DNA of 9,540 bases from Paenibacillus sp. UBA6285 (lineage in GTDB: Bacteria; Bacillota; Bacilli; Paenibacillales; Paenibacillaceae). The position numbers were made by a program, and so were the translations under genes. Of the stretch, positions 1 to 8,463 are shown piece after piece. The DNA lies in assembly GCA_002438345.1 (NCBI GenBank), contig DJUJ01000211.1, positions 775 through 10,314 on the forward strand, given 5' to 3'. The notes beneath the pieces are model-generated. The model was not told the DNA's origin and ran no database searches. It worked only from the letters and a program-made list of their open reading frames with translations. Position 1 is the first letter of the stretch. Every line of letters starts with the position of its first letter.

Positions 1-199
1 CGCCGAACAAATGTTGAAAACGAGGAGTGTCTTCAATCGTCGAAATGATCAAAATGTCCTTGATGCCAGCCAACATCAGAGTTGATAAGGGGTAGTAGAT
101 CATCGGTTTGTCATAAATCGGCAATAACTGCTTACTTGTTACCATTGTGAGAGGGTAGAGGCGCGTACCGCTTCCACCCGCGAGAATAATGCCTTTCAT
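1..199 (-). CDS. rmlA: Glucose-1-phosphate thymidylyltransferase, N-terminal part (runs off the left edge)
   Basis: Only the first 66 codons lie in the window. The gene starts at an ATG (complement of 197-199) and reads leftward out of position 1. The product begins [18 protein letters not shown], the nucleotide-binding signature of sugar nucleotidyltransferases (G8-G9-x-G11-T12-R13). It continues with K23-Q24-L-L-P27 and [10 protein letters not shown], which are characteristic of RmlA/RfbA rather than of UTP-using GalU enzymes. The family joins dTTP and glucose-1-phosphate to give dTDP-glucose, the first step towards dTDP-L-rhamnose and other dTDP-deoxysugars, in the cytoplasm. A Shine-Dalgarno AAAGGAG (complement of 212-218) lies 12 bases before the ATG. 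Whether rmlC, rmlB and rmlD follow cannot be seen. The family call is secure; the final sugar is inference. Confidence 0.93.
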   Translation of the reverse strand, partial: MKGIILAGGSGTRLYPLTMVTSKQLLPIYDKPMIYYPLSTLMLAGIKDILIISTIEDTPRFQHLFG

Positions 200-237
200 A
201 AATGGATTTTGCTCCTTTTTATTATATGAATTTAGGG

Positions 238-265
238 ATTATATGAACTTTTTATTAATTGTTAT
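238..265 (-). promoter_or_regulatory. Candidate promoter for rmlA
   Basis: On the complement strand a perfect -10 box TATAAT (238-243) is preceded at 16 bases by ATAACA (260-265), a 4/6 match to TTGACA. Transcription would start near 231, leaving a leader of about 32 bases with the AAAGGAG site inside it. A second perfect TATAAT lies at 221-226 because the 10-mer ATTATATGAA is repeated, but a start from that one would fall on the ribosome binding site. Confidence 0.4.
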
Positions 266-842
266 CTTCTATTATATTTTATGCTTCATTGCCTTGATTT
301 GTCCATTGAAGCCATAAGGGAGCTAAGCAATGTTTATTAGTAGGATTGACTATTCCTAAAGCTTGGTATATTGCGGATACTACAGTACAGGTTGAGACAT
401 TTAAGTGCTATCCACTACAGGGGGAAGAAAGATGCTGAAATATGGTTTACAACACGGTTAAGCTGTCTATAACGGAATATCCAAGAAATTCGTACTTACT
501 TGGTTGGATTTGTGGAGGATATACCGGAATAGATGGCAGATGAAATTAGCTTGTAGAACCTCGCGATTTTCGGGTATAATTTCCAGTACACAAATCTGGA
601 GGATGCTGGAGGAAAACGAACGGCTCGACGTTATGTCCATGCACGGATAAATGCGAAAAAGTATATTAGGGTATTAAGTTTCATAAAGTAATCTGAAATT
701 AATAAGTGGCTATGTGAAAATGGAGATGATCTTACTCAGGAATCACAGTTTCCCTTTTCTTCCTATGTATTATTGCCATTTTCTGATTCATACAACTGCA
801 CTGCCAAACCAGGAGAAATGTCATGATTTGGGAGGATAGTTG

Positions 843-956
843 GGCTTCATCCAGACCACTATACATTATGCACTTCAGCATGAAGAGCTTAAAGATGATT
901 TACTTCGTTATATGAAAGAACTTGTAGATAGTGAAGTTGCTAAGGCAGGGCTTTAA
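843..956 (+). pseudogene. Possible C-terminal remnant of a tyrosine recombinase/integrase
   Basis: This frame is open for 37 codons and ends at TAA 954-956. It reads GFIQTTIHYALQHEELKDD and continues to the C-terminus SEVAKAGL. The run IQTTIHYA resembles the end of tyrosine recombinases, where a GHxSIQTTxxYA segment carries the catalytic tyrosine and is followed by a short helical tail. The expected Gly-His motif is not intact: a TAG stop sits at 837-839, two codons upstream of this stretch, and no upstream R-K-HxxR sequence is recognisable. No start codon or ribosome site belongs to this frame. If the resemblance is real, only the last 40 or so residues survive. It could instead be a chance open frame in decayed DNA. 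Confidence 0.25.
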
Positions 957-975
957 GTAGAACTCATCATAATCG

Positions 976-1017
976 AAAAAAAGCGAGTCACTGTAATCAC
1001 AATGGCTCGCTTTTTTT
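976..1017 (-). terminator. Rho-independent terminator after the ligase gene (possibly bidirectional)
   Basis: A near-perfect 15-bp inverted repeat pairs 976-990 (AAAAAAAGCGAGTCA) with 1003-1017 (TGGCTCGCTTTTTTT) around a 12-base loop. Because it has A7 on one side and T7 on the other, both strands give a GC-containing stem followed by a U run. It begins 12 bases beyond the stop codon of the leftward ligase gene (1030-1032), which it most likely serves. On the plus strand the only departure from pairing is a G-U wobble; on the minus strand the same site is a C/A mismatch. Confidence 0.9.
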
Positions 1018-1029
1018 GGTTCATTCTTT

Positions 1030-3762
1030 TTAAAATTGTGTATTTGCAATGTTATCAATCTGTTCTGCTTCTGCAGGGTCTGCTGCGATCAGCTTATCAT
1101 AAATTGTCTGATCCTCATTGTTTGATTTCTTCAATGCAGCAAGGTACCAACGGGCAATTTCACGATTCGTGGTATTAGTATAATCATCACTCAGACCAAG
1201 TTTCAGGGTCCCAATAGCATTTTGTAACTGCCCAGACATCAACTGAATTCTGCCCGCATTCAGAGCGATGCTTGGAGTAAGAGTTGCGTGGTCACCAACC
1301 ACTTGGTTATAAGCTAGTAGCCCAATCTTGAGATTAAGCAGTTTACTAGCATCGTCTTGCCCGGCACGAGCTTGTTCTGTCAGCTCGTAAGCGCGGCTGA
1401 TGAGCGCATCATACCAGTTCATATCCCAGAGTGTTCCATTGTTAATGATATCTGCGTAACTTTCATTAAAGCCATGTTTCAAGGTAGCAGCAGCATCTTC
1501 AGCCTGTCCAGAGATTTGCTGCATTTTACCGACGTTCAAAGCTATAGTTGGTGTTACTGAGAATGGTCGTCCTTGCAATTGTTCTGGTGGAAGAGTCTTC
1601 AGATGTTCTACCCCGGCGAGAACATGATTGTATGCATTAAACTCTTCTGTGAAATACTCCTCCTTCTTAGCGTCATCCTTTTGATTAAGTGCTTGCTGAC
1701 CTAATGCAAAGGAACGGCTAATGAGTGTGTCGTACCATTCAATATCCCAGTTGAACTTATCTGCATTGTCGCGGTAAACACCGTACGCGAGATCACGTTG
1801 GCCTTTTAAATCATAATAGCTTACCAATTGAGTTAGAAGATTTTTATTGTACGGCTCATCTTCGAGTGCGCGAGTCAGCACGCTATAAGCCTCATTTAGA
1901 AATTGCTCATCTTGGTTTTGGCTAAAAACCTGTTGATCTAAAGAGGCTAGGTACAAGGCTGACTCCGGATGACCTGGACGTGTTTTTAGAGCCTCAGTTA
2001 ATGGTTTCTTAATTTCTTCGTAAGAAGTACTAACCCCAATTAAAGTTTTACCTTTTAGGGCAGCATTACTGGAACCAATATAGCTAATTGAGAAGAACAT
2101 CAGGAATACTGAGCCTACCGTGAGTACAGCGAAATATCCAAGCCTCAAACCGGTTTTATTCCAACTTTTACTTAGCTGTTTGCTATCCATGACAACTGCC
2201 ATGCCTGCTAGTCCAAGAAAGACGAGTACTCCCATAAAAGCATAACTCATATTGAAATCGAGTAGACTGTGCACAAGTATAGATAGAGCAATAATTAGAT
2301 AAAAGAAACCATTCTCAAAATCATTTTTATCCCGTTTCACATACCCACGGATGTATTTATAGAAAATATACAAAATGAATCCCATAAATACGATGAACCC
2401 AAGGATCCCAACTTCAATCAAGTATTGTAAAAAGAAGTTATGCACTTGGCGGCTAGTGTAAGGGTTGTTCTGATAATGCTCATACAGTGAGGACCAGCCT
2501 CCACCACCAGCGCCAAGGATCGGATAATCCTTAACTACTTTCATCGCATCTTTATAAAAAGTAATCCGCTCAAGAACACTATGTTGCTGGAAGTTGATGT
2601 TCTCAAGACGAGTTGCCATATTGCTAGGTAAGATATTTTTTGCGCTTGTACCTATTAGTAGGAAAGCTACAATTACGACGAGTGCAACAGAACCCAGTGG
2701 AATCCATAGACCTGTTAATTTGCGTGATGACCAATTGCTGAGCTTCTTCTCCAGCCAAGGCGCGACAAAACGCTGAATGACCCAAGATACCACAGCAACT
2801 GCTAGTGAAGCTCCAAGCAGGTATCCCCAGCCTTTTAAGGCGCCAGAAGAAGTGAAATTCGTATTTAACTCTAATCCTAGGGTAGTCACTGGAGTTGTAA
2901 TGAGCAACGAAGCAATGCCAGCAACGCCAAGATGCAGAATCCAGAGGATTTGCTGTGCAGGTTTCAAGAACAACAGAAGTAAAATGAACACAACAGGTAG
3001 CAATACTAAGCCACCGCGAGATAATGTTAATAAGATCGATACAATGATGGGAACTAACATAAAGCTGTGTGTCAATGTTCCATACCATTTCTTAGAGCGA
3101 ATAAGGGCGAATATCGATACAAATAGAAAGGCCATCAAGAAGGCGGCGTAGGTATTTGCATATTGAAAGATCGAAGTCAGACGTAGCCCGTTAGAGTCAG
3201 TCATAACTGCATCTAAGTAGATACCGTTTCTAACGGTATTCGAGAACCAACCCACGAGAGTTCCCGCTAATTTGTTGCTACCTAGCCAATTTAAGAGTCC
3301 AAAACCAACTATAAAATAAGCAATTGCTAGTATGGCATTTTGAATGACAACATTTACTTGCTTTTGCTTCAAGAGATAAAAGGCTATAATGAAGACTGCA
3401 ACATACATGCTCTGAATAAACAGCATATTCATCGCCATATAATGCGAAACTGCGACAAACAATGATAGAGCATAAGTCAGAGGTAGTAATATTGAAGCTG
3501 ATGCCACTAAGTCCCTCTGTTCATCTAGTTTGAATTTTTTGTAGTATAAGCCAAGGCAGACTAGCAGTAAAAGTCCACTTACCAGTGCTGATACATATAT
3601 GGGCTTCTCGAAGTCTATCTGCTGTCCGTTAAATAATCCCACTTGAAATGGGGCCCAACATAAAAATAAAATAAAAGCAACAACCAATGCCCAGATCGGA
3701 CTTGCTGTCTTTTCAACATTTCTCGACTGAGCGGCGTTTTTACCGTATACTGGTTTCGACAC
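1030..3762 (-). CDS. O-antigen ligase-like polytopic membrane protein (Wzy_C superfamily) with C-terminal TPR-like region
   Basis: This 910-residue protein starts at GTG (complement of 3760-3762), chosen because AAAAGGAG (3771-3778) sits 8 bases upstream. Residues about 20-575 contain roughly a dozen hydrophobic segments typical of O-antigen ligases and polymerases. The longest polar loop (about 380-445) has PILGAGGGGW (414-423) and ends in R438-Q-V-H441-N-F-F-L-Q, the Wzy_C pattern with its conserved Arg and His, followed by a membrane helix. Residues about 590-910 are soluble and helical, TPR-like, and include an internal duplication. The family acts on the outer face of the membrane, moving lipid-linked glycan onto an acceptor or polymerising it. 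Beside an ABC-type export operon, ligase/O-oligosaccharyltransferase activity is more likely than polymerase, because ABC-exported chains are finished inside the cell. The resemblance to WsfB of Bacillales S-layer glycan clusters is inferred from architecture and context. It is transcribed divergently from the export operon and ends at a strong terminator. Confidence 0.85.
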   Translation of the reverse strand: MSKPVYGKNAAQSRNVEKTASPIWALVVAFILFLCWAPFQVGLFNGQQIDFEKPIYVSALVSGLLLLVCLGLYYKKFKLDEQRDLVASASILLPLTYALSLFVAVSHYMAMNMLFIQSMYVAVFIIAFYLLKQKQVNVVIQNAILAIAYFIVGFGLLNWLGSNKLAGTLVGWFSNTVRNGIYLDAVMTDSNGLRLTSIFQYANTYAAFLMAFLFVSIFALIRSKKWYGTLTHSFMLVPIIVSILLTLSRGGLVLLPVVFILLLLFLKPAQQILWILHLGVAGIASLLITTPVTTLGLELNTNFTSSGALKGWGYLLGASLAVAVVSWVIQRFVAPWLEKKLSNWSSRKLTGLWIPLGSVALVVIVAFLLIGTSAKNILPSNMATRLENINFQQHSVLERITFYKDAMKVVKDYPILGAGGGGWSSLYEHYQNNPYTSRQVHNFFLQYLIEVGILGFIVFMGFILYIFYKYIRGYVKRDKNDFENGFFYLIIALSILVHSLLDFNMSYAFMGVLVFLGLAGMAVVMDSKQLSKSWNKTGLRLGYFAVLTVGSVFLMFFSISYIGSSNAALKGKTLIGVSTSYEEIKKPLTEALKTRPGHPESALYLASLDQQVFSQNQDEQFLNEAYSVLTRALEDEPYNKNLLTQLVSYYDLKGQRDLAYGVYRDNADKFNWDIEWYDTLISRSFALGQQALNQKDDAKKEEYFTEEFNAYNHVLAGVEHLKTLPPEQLQGRPFSVTPTIALNVGKMQQISGQAEDAAATLKHGFNESYADIINNGTLWDMNWYDALISRAYELTEQARAGQDDASKLLNLKIGLLAYNQVVGDHATLTPSIALNAGRIQLMSGQLQNAIGTLKLGLSDDYTNTTNREIARWYLAALKKSNNEDQTIYDKLIAADPAEAEQIDNIANTQF
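1108..1749 (-). repeat. Tandem duplicated module in the ligase TPR-like region
   Basis: Two consecutive units of the encoded protein align clearly. Unit A begins W672-D-I-E-W-Y-D-T-L-I-S-R (nt 1429-1749) and unit B begins W779-D-M-N-W-Y-D-A-L-I-S-R (nt about 1108-1428). Both share a later block, TPTIALNVGKMQQISGQ in A and TPSIALNAGRIQLMSGQ in B, then xTLKxG. The A-to-B step is 107 residues. A further WY at 872-873 (RWYLAALKK) starts a partial third unit 89 residues after the WY of B. The 18-residue difference is explained by an insert in A around HLKTLPPEQLQGRP that B lacks. Codons differ at many positions, so the duplication is old. Confidence 0.8.
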
Positions 3763-3918
3763 GTTATAATCTCCTTTTCCTGTAGGTACGGCTATATTTT
3801 AACACAAGAAATAATTATAAGGCTACTTTATCATCACCAGAGGAGTCACCGTAGGAGTATTTCTTTGATCCAGAAATATTAGTGGGGGTTTTATAGATGG
3901 AATTCAACAAAAGTTTGG
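3763..3918. promoter_or_regulatory. Divergent intergenic control region
   Basis: This 156-base gap separates the leftward ligase gene from the rightward glycan operon, so it must carry promoters for both unless the right operon starts elsewhere. Leftward, TATAAT (complement of 3814-3819) and TTAAAATAT nearby (about 3793-3802) are possible -10 elements, but neither has a good TTGACA partner. Rightward, TTGATC (3865-3870) could be a -35 box, but the best -10-like sequence downstream (TTATAG, 3891-3896) is 20 bases away. No promoter is convincing in either direction. A tandem 12-bp repeat lies in the middle. Confidence 0.4.
3835..3858. repeat. Tandem 12-bp direct repeat in the divergent intergenic region
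   Basis: CACCAGAGGAGT (3835-3846) is followed immediately by CACCGTAGGAGT (3847-3858), matching at 10 of 12 positions. The 12-base period is close to one helical turn, so two copies would lie on nearly the same face of the DNA, as direct-repeat operators often do. There is no other copy in the gap. A regulator site is inference, and a small chance slippage duplication is equally possible. Confidence 0.4.
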
Positions 3919-3941
3919 ATGTTAGATATGGAGGACACTAG
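3897..3941 (+). CDS. Possible 14-codon leader peptide upstream of the glycosyltransferase
   Basis: ATG at 3897 opens a short frame, MEFNKSLDVRYGGH, ending at TAG 3939-3941. A G-rich sequence (AGTGGGGG, 3881-3888) stands 8 bases before the ATG, a better ribosome site than the one before the annotated glycosyltransferase ATG at 3919. The last codons of the leader contain GGAGG (3930-3934), so its translation would pass through a ribosome site for a downstream TTG at 3946 in the glycosyltransferase frame. This layout would allow translational coupling. The peptide has no recognised family and may be fortuitous. Confidence 0.25.
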   Translation: MEFNKSLDVRYGGH

Positions 3942-5220
3942 ATCGTTGTTCTACAAAAGACTATATAAATTGGCGGTGAACTTAAAACCGATCGCAGTTA
4001 AATTATTATCGAGTGATATGAGGCAAAGAGTGAAAAAACAGCTACTTAAAACGGCGTTCCCGATTGAAGAAAAGGGCGTTAAGAAAAAATATAAACAATC
4101 AGATGGTTCGGGTATAAATCTTGTTGGATATTCTAGAGCTGAGATGGGAATTGGTGAGTCTTGCAGAATCGCAGCTAAAAGCATGGATACAGCTGGAATA
4201 CCATTTGGAATATTAAATTTTATTGGAACGAATAGTGCGAGAATGTCGGATCTCTCGTGGGTACATCGCGAAATAAGTCACCCTCAGTACAATATAAATG
4301 TATTTCATATAAATGCTGAGCAGATGATGGAAGTTTATGCTCATTATCACAATACTATATTTGATGGAAGATATAATATAGGTTACTGGCACTGGGAATT
4401 ACCTGATTTCCCAGATGAGTGGAGAGATAACTTTAGCTTGATGGATGAAATATGGGTTCCATCGACATTTGTGGCAGACTCCATCGCGATGAAAAGTCCG
4501 GTCCCTGTTGTGAAAATTCCTCATTCAATTGAAGTTGAAATTGAAGTGTCAAGAGATCGAACATATTTCAACTTACCAGATGGAACATTTTTGTTTCTGA
4601 CGATGTACGATGTTAAAAGTTATCAAGAGAGAAAAAACCCTAAAGCTTCAATTGAAGCTTTTAAGGGGGCCTTTAGTCCCGATGATATGAACGTTGGACT
4701 TGTTATTAAAGTGAATAGCGCGGAATCTGATTCTACTGAAATGAAAGTGTTACAGCAATTGATTGGGGACTATAATAATATCTATTTAATAAAAGAGACC
4801 CTTACTAGAAATGATACAAATGCACTTATTTCAGTTATCGATTGTTATGTCTCCTTACATCGGAGTGAGGGTTTTGGGCTTGGTTTAGCAGAGGCAATGT
4901 ATTTAGGTAAACCCGTTATTGGAACGAATTGGTCTTCAAATACGGACTTTATGAAGTCTAGTAATTCTTGCCCTGTGAATTATAATATGATTAAACTAGG
5001 AACAGATCATGGTCCTTATAAAGCTTATCAGTTTTGGGCTGATCCAGACATCAGACATGCAAGTGCTTATATGTCGAGATTGGTTGAGGATCGAGGGTAT
5101 TATGAGAAAATTGCTGTGTCTGGTGAACGTTTCATTAAGGAATATCACTCTCCCGCTTATATTGGAGAACTGATTCGTAAGCGGATAGAGCAAATACAGT
5201 TGTGGAAATTTGGAGGTTAG
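3919..5220 (+). CDS. GT4-type glycosyltransferase (GT-B fold)
   Basis: The 433-residue product is a cytoplasmic retaining glycosyltransferase that probably adds a sugar from a nucleotide donor to the growing lipid-linked glycan. An Arg/Lys-rich stretch (about 10-60) may contact the membrane. A glycine-rich start of the first Rossmann domain follows at 66-80 (INLVGYSRAEMGIGE). In the second domain are R238-K-N-P, K264 in LVIKVN, and the E-x7-E motif E317-GFGLGLA-E325, all typical of GT4 donor binding and catalysis. The stop at 5218-5220 is one base before the manC ATG, so the two are coupled. The start is uncertain: ATG 3919 and ATG 3928 lack good ribosome sites, while TTG 3946 has GGAGG 11 bases upstream and would remove nine residues without touching a domain. 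The neighbours suggest GDP-mannose or GDP-D-rhamnose as donor; the linkage cannot be read from sequence. Confidence 0.88.
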   Translation: MLDMEDTRSLFYKRLYKLAVNLKPIAVKLLSSDMRQRVKKQLLKTAFPIEEKGVKKKYKQSDGSGINLVGYSRAEMGIGESCRIAAKSMDTAGIPFGILNFIGTNSARMSDLSWVHREISHPQYNINVFHINAEQMMEVYAHYHNTIFDGRYNIGYWHWELPDFPDEWRDNFSLMDEIWVPSTFVADSIAMKSPVPVVKIPHSIEVEIEVSRDRTYFNLPDGTFLFLTMYDVKSYQERKNPKASIEAFKGAFSPDDMNVGLVIKVNSAESDSTEMKVLQQLIGDYNNIYLIKETLTRNDTNALISVIDCYVSLHRSEGFGLGLAEAMYLGKPVIGTNWSSNTDFMKSSNSCPVNYNMIKLGTDHGPYKAYQFWADPDIRHASAYMSRLVEDRGYYEKIAVSGERFIKEYHSPAYIGELIRKRIEQIQLWKFGG

Positions 5221-5221
5221 T

Positions 5222-7280
<2,059 letters not shown>

Positions 7281-7291
7281 GAGTTGTTACT

Positions 7292-8254
7292 ATGAAAAAA
7301 GCAATTATTACTGGTGGAAATGGATTTGTAGCAAAATATTTAGCGAGTGATCTTATAGATCTTGGATACACAGTAATCGGGACAACTAGAATAAGTTGTT
7401 CCGAACCGCTTTGTAGTGACAGATTTAAACTTGTTCAAATTGATGATAAAAATGTAGACGAATGGGCCGATTTAATTAATGAGTTTAATCCAGATGAAAT
7501 ATACCACTTAGCAGGACAAAGCTCTGTTGGACTTTCTTGGTCACAAAAAGTGGAGACTTTTAATTCGAATGTTATTTATACAATTAATATGCTGGAAGGT
7601 TTGAGGTTAAGTAAGTGGAAAAGTCTTGTGAAAGTTTTGACTGTGGGATCCTCAGAAGAGTATGGGCATGTTAATTGTGAAAGTGCTATTTCTGAAACTG
7701 TACAATTAAAGCCAATCAGTCCATATGGAATCTCAAAAATAAATGTTTTTCACCTTATGAAGCAATTTACTAGGACATATGGTATGAATATTATACATGT
7801 TAGACCATTTAATCACATAGGGCCAGGTCAAGGTGTAGGATTTGTAACAAGTGACTTTGCGAGACAAATAGTTGAAATAGAACGTAAGTTGAAGGAACCT
7901 ACATTAATGGTAGGTAATTTGGAAGCCCAAAGAGATTTTACTGATGTTCGGGATATAGTAAAAGCTTATAAAGAGATATTACAATTCGGTTCATCTGGTG
8001 AAGTTTATAATGTATGCTCTGGTAAACCAATATCAATATCTACTATACTCCAAACATTATTAAAACTATCTAAATATGATGGTGTAATTAATATTACACA
8101 AGATCATAATAAAATGCGACCTTCCGACTATATGGTCTATTACGGAGATAATACAAAGCTATTTAGTGATACCAACTGGAGACCCGAAATTGAGATGGAA
8201 AAGTCTCTAAATGATATTTTAGATTATTGGAGATCGTCGATACCACTGGTATAA
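7292..8254 (+). CDS. rmd: GDP-4-keto-6-deoxy-D-mannose (GDP-6-deoxy-D-lyxo-4-hexulose) reductase
   Basis: The 320-residue protein is a second extended short-chain dehydrogenase/reductase. It most likely reduces the 4-keto group of the Gmd product to give GDP-D-rhamnose. Visible features are T7-G-G-N-G11-F-V-A at the dinucleotide-binding turn, G119-S-S-E-E-Y124-G at the active-site Ser, the catalytic Y145-G-I-S-K149, and RPFNHIGPGQ followed by FARQIVEIE, which is typical of Rmd. It lacks the sequence style of GDP-fucose synthase, so an epimerising route to L-fucose is unlikely; a GDP-6-deoxy-talose reductase is the main alternative. The ribosome site AGGAG (7279-7283) overlaps the gmd stop codon and lies 8 bases before the ATG. 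Gmd and Rmd adjacent in this order are known from Aneurinibacillus S-layer glycan synthesis. About 200 bases without a clear gene follow. Confidence 0.88.
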   Translation: MKKAIITGGNGFVAKYLASDLIDLGYTVIGTTRISCSEPLCSDRFKLVQIDDKNVDEWADLINEFNPDEIYHLAGQSSVGLSWSQKVETFNSNVIYTINMLEGLRLSKWKSLVKVLTVGSSEEYGHVNCESAISETVQLKPISPYGISKINVFHLMKQFTRTYGMNIIHVRPFNHIGPGQGVGFVTSDFARQIVEIERKLKEPTLMVGNLEAQRDFTDVRDIVKAYKEILQFGSSGEVYNVCSGKPISISTILQTLLKLSKYDGVINITQDHNKMRPSDYMVYYGDNTKLFSDTNWRPEIEMEKSLNDILDYWRSSIPLV

Positions 8255-8463
8255 ATAGTTGAGTAACAAGGATTTTAGAAGCTTTCGGTAAATTAACTAT
8301 ATTATTTAATTGCTTTACAACGGTTTAAGGATTTATATGGAGAAGTCGTCATGACTAGTTACAGTTACATTAGAGGGTCCTTTGATATATGGAAATCAAG
8401 GCATCTTAAGAAAAGTGTAATTATAATTAGAAGCATGGAGAGTATAACTTGAGGGGAAATAAA
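8255..8463 (+). other. AT-rich gap between rmd and the membrane-protein gene
   Basis: This is the only sizeable gap in the plus-strand operon. No hairpin with a T run is visible, so transcription probably continues through it. TTGCTT (8310-8315) with TATATG 18 bases downstream is at best a weak internal promoter. The second half holds a 33-codon ORF with its own ribosome site. The gap may be the scar of a lost gene. Confidence 0.4.
8351..8452 (+). CDS. Small ORF of 33 codons, function unknown
   Basis: ATG 8351 has GGAG (8339-8342) 8 bases upstream. The frame reads MTSYSYIRGSFDIWKSRHLK and ends RSMESIT before TGA 8450-8452. Its stop codon overlaps the GAGGGG ribosome site of the following membrane-protein gene, an arrangement typical of coupled genes. 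The product is basic, with a short hydrophobic VIII run and no signal peptide or membrane helix. No family is recognised. It may be a genuine small protein, a coupling leader, or the tail of a deleted gene that happens to keep a start codon. Confidence 0.3.
   Translation: MTSYSYIRGSFDIWKSRHLKKSVIIIRSMESIT

Larger units (their letters stand above)
200..975. other. Gene-poor degenerate stretch between rmlA and the ligase gene
   Basis: No intact gene of convincing length is present on either strand over about 775 bases. The left edge (200-270) is the rmlA leader and promoter. From about 300 to 960 the plus strand has short open stretches broken by stops and frame changes. One at about 591-690 reads TNLEDAGGKRTARRYVHA and another at about 698-825 begins EINKWLCENGDDLTQE. 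Both have protein-like composition but neither has a start or an identifiable family. A TATAAT (575-580) with TTGTAG 18 bases upstream could be a fossil promoter. The pattern fits decayed coding DNA, possibly a former mobile element, more than a designed regulatory region. That reading is inference from broken frames only. Confidence 0.45.

Noticed and set aside
810..920. 29-codon frame from ATG 823 with AGGAG upstream
   Set aside because: It overlaps the more protein-like recombinase-like frame, and its product resembles nothing known.
2624..3088. 154-codon open frame on the minus strand within the ligase gene
   Set aside because: It lies wholly inside the real ligase frame, has Cys/Trp/His-rich composition typical of shadow frames, and no motif.
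2777..3151. 124-codon open frame on the plus strand opposite the ligase gene
   Set aside because: It is antisense to a membrane domain with clear motifs, has no ribosome site of note and no family resemblance.
8351..8452. Small ORF as a hexapeptide acyltransferase remnant (SYSYIRG)
   Set aside because: Only one short resemblance is present, with no repeated hexapeptide periodicity around it.
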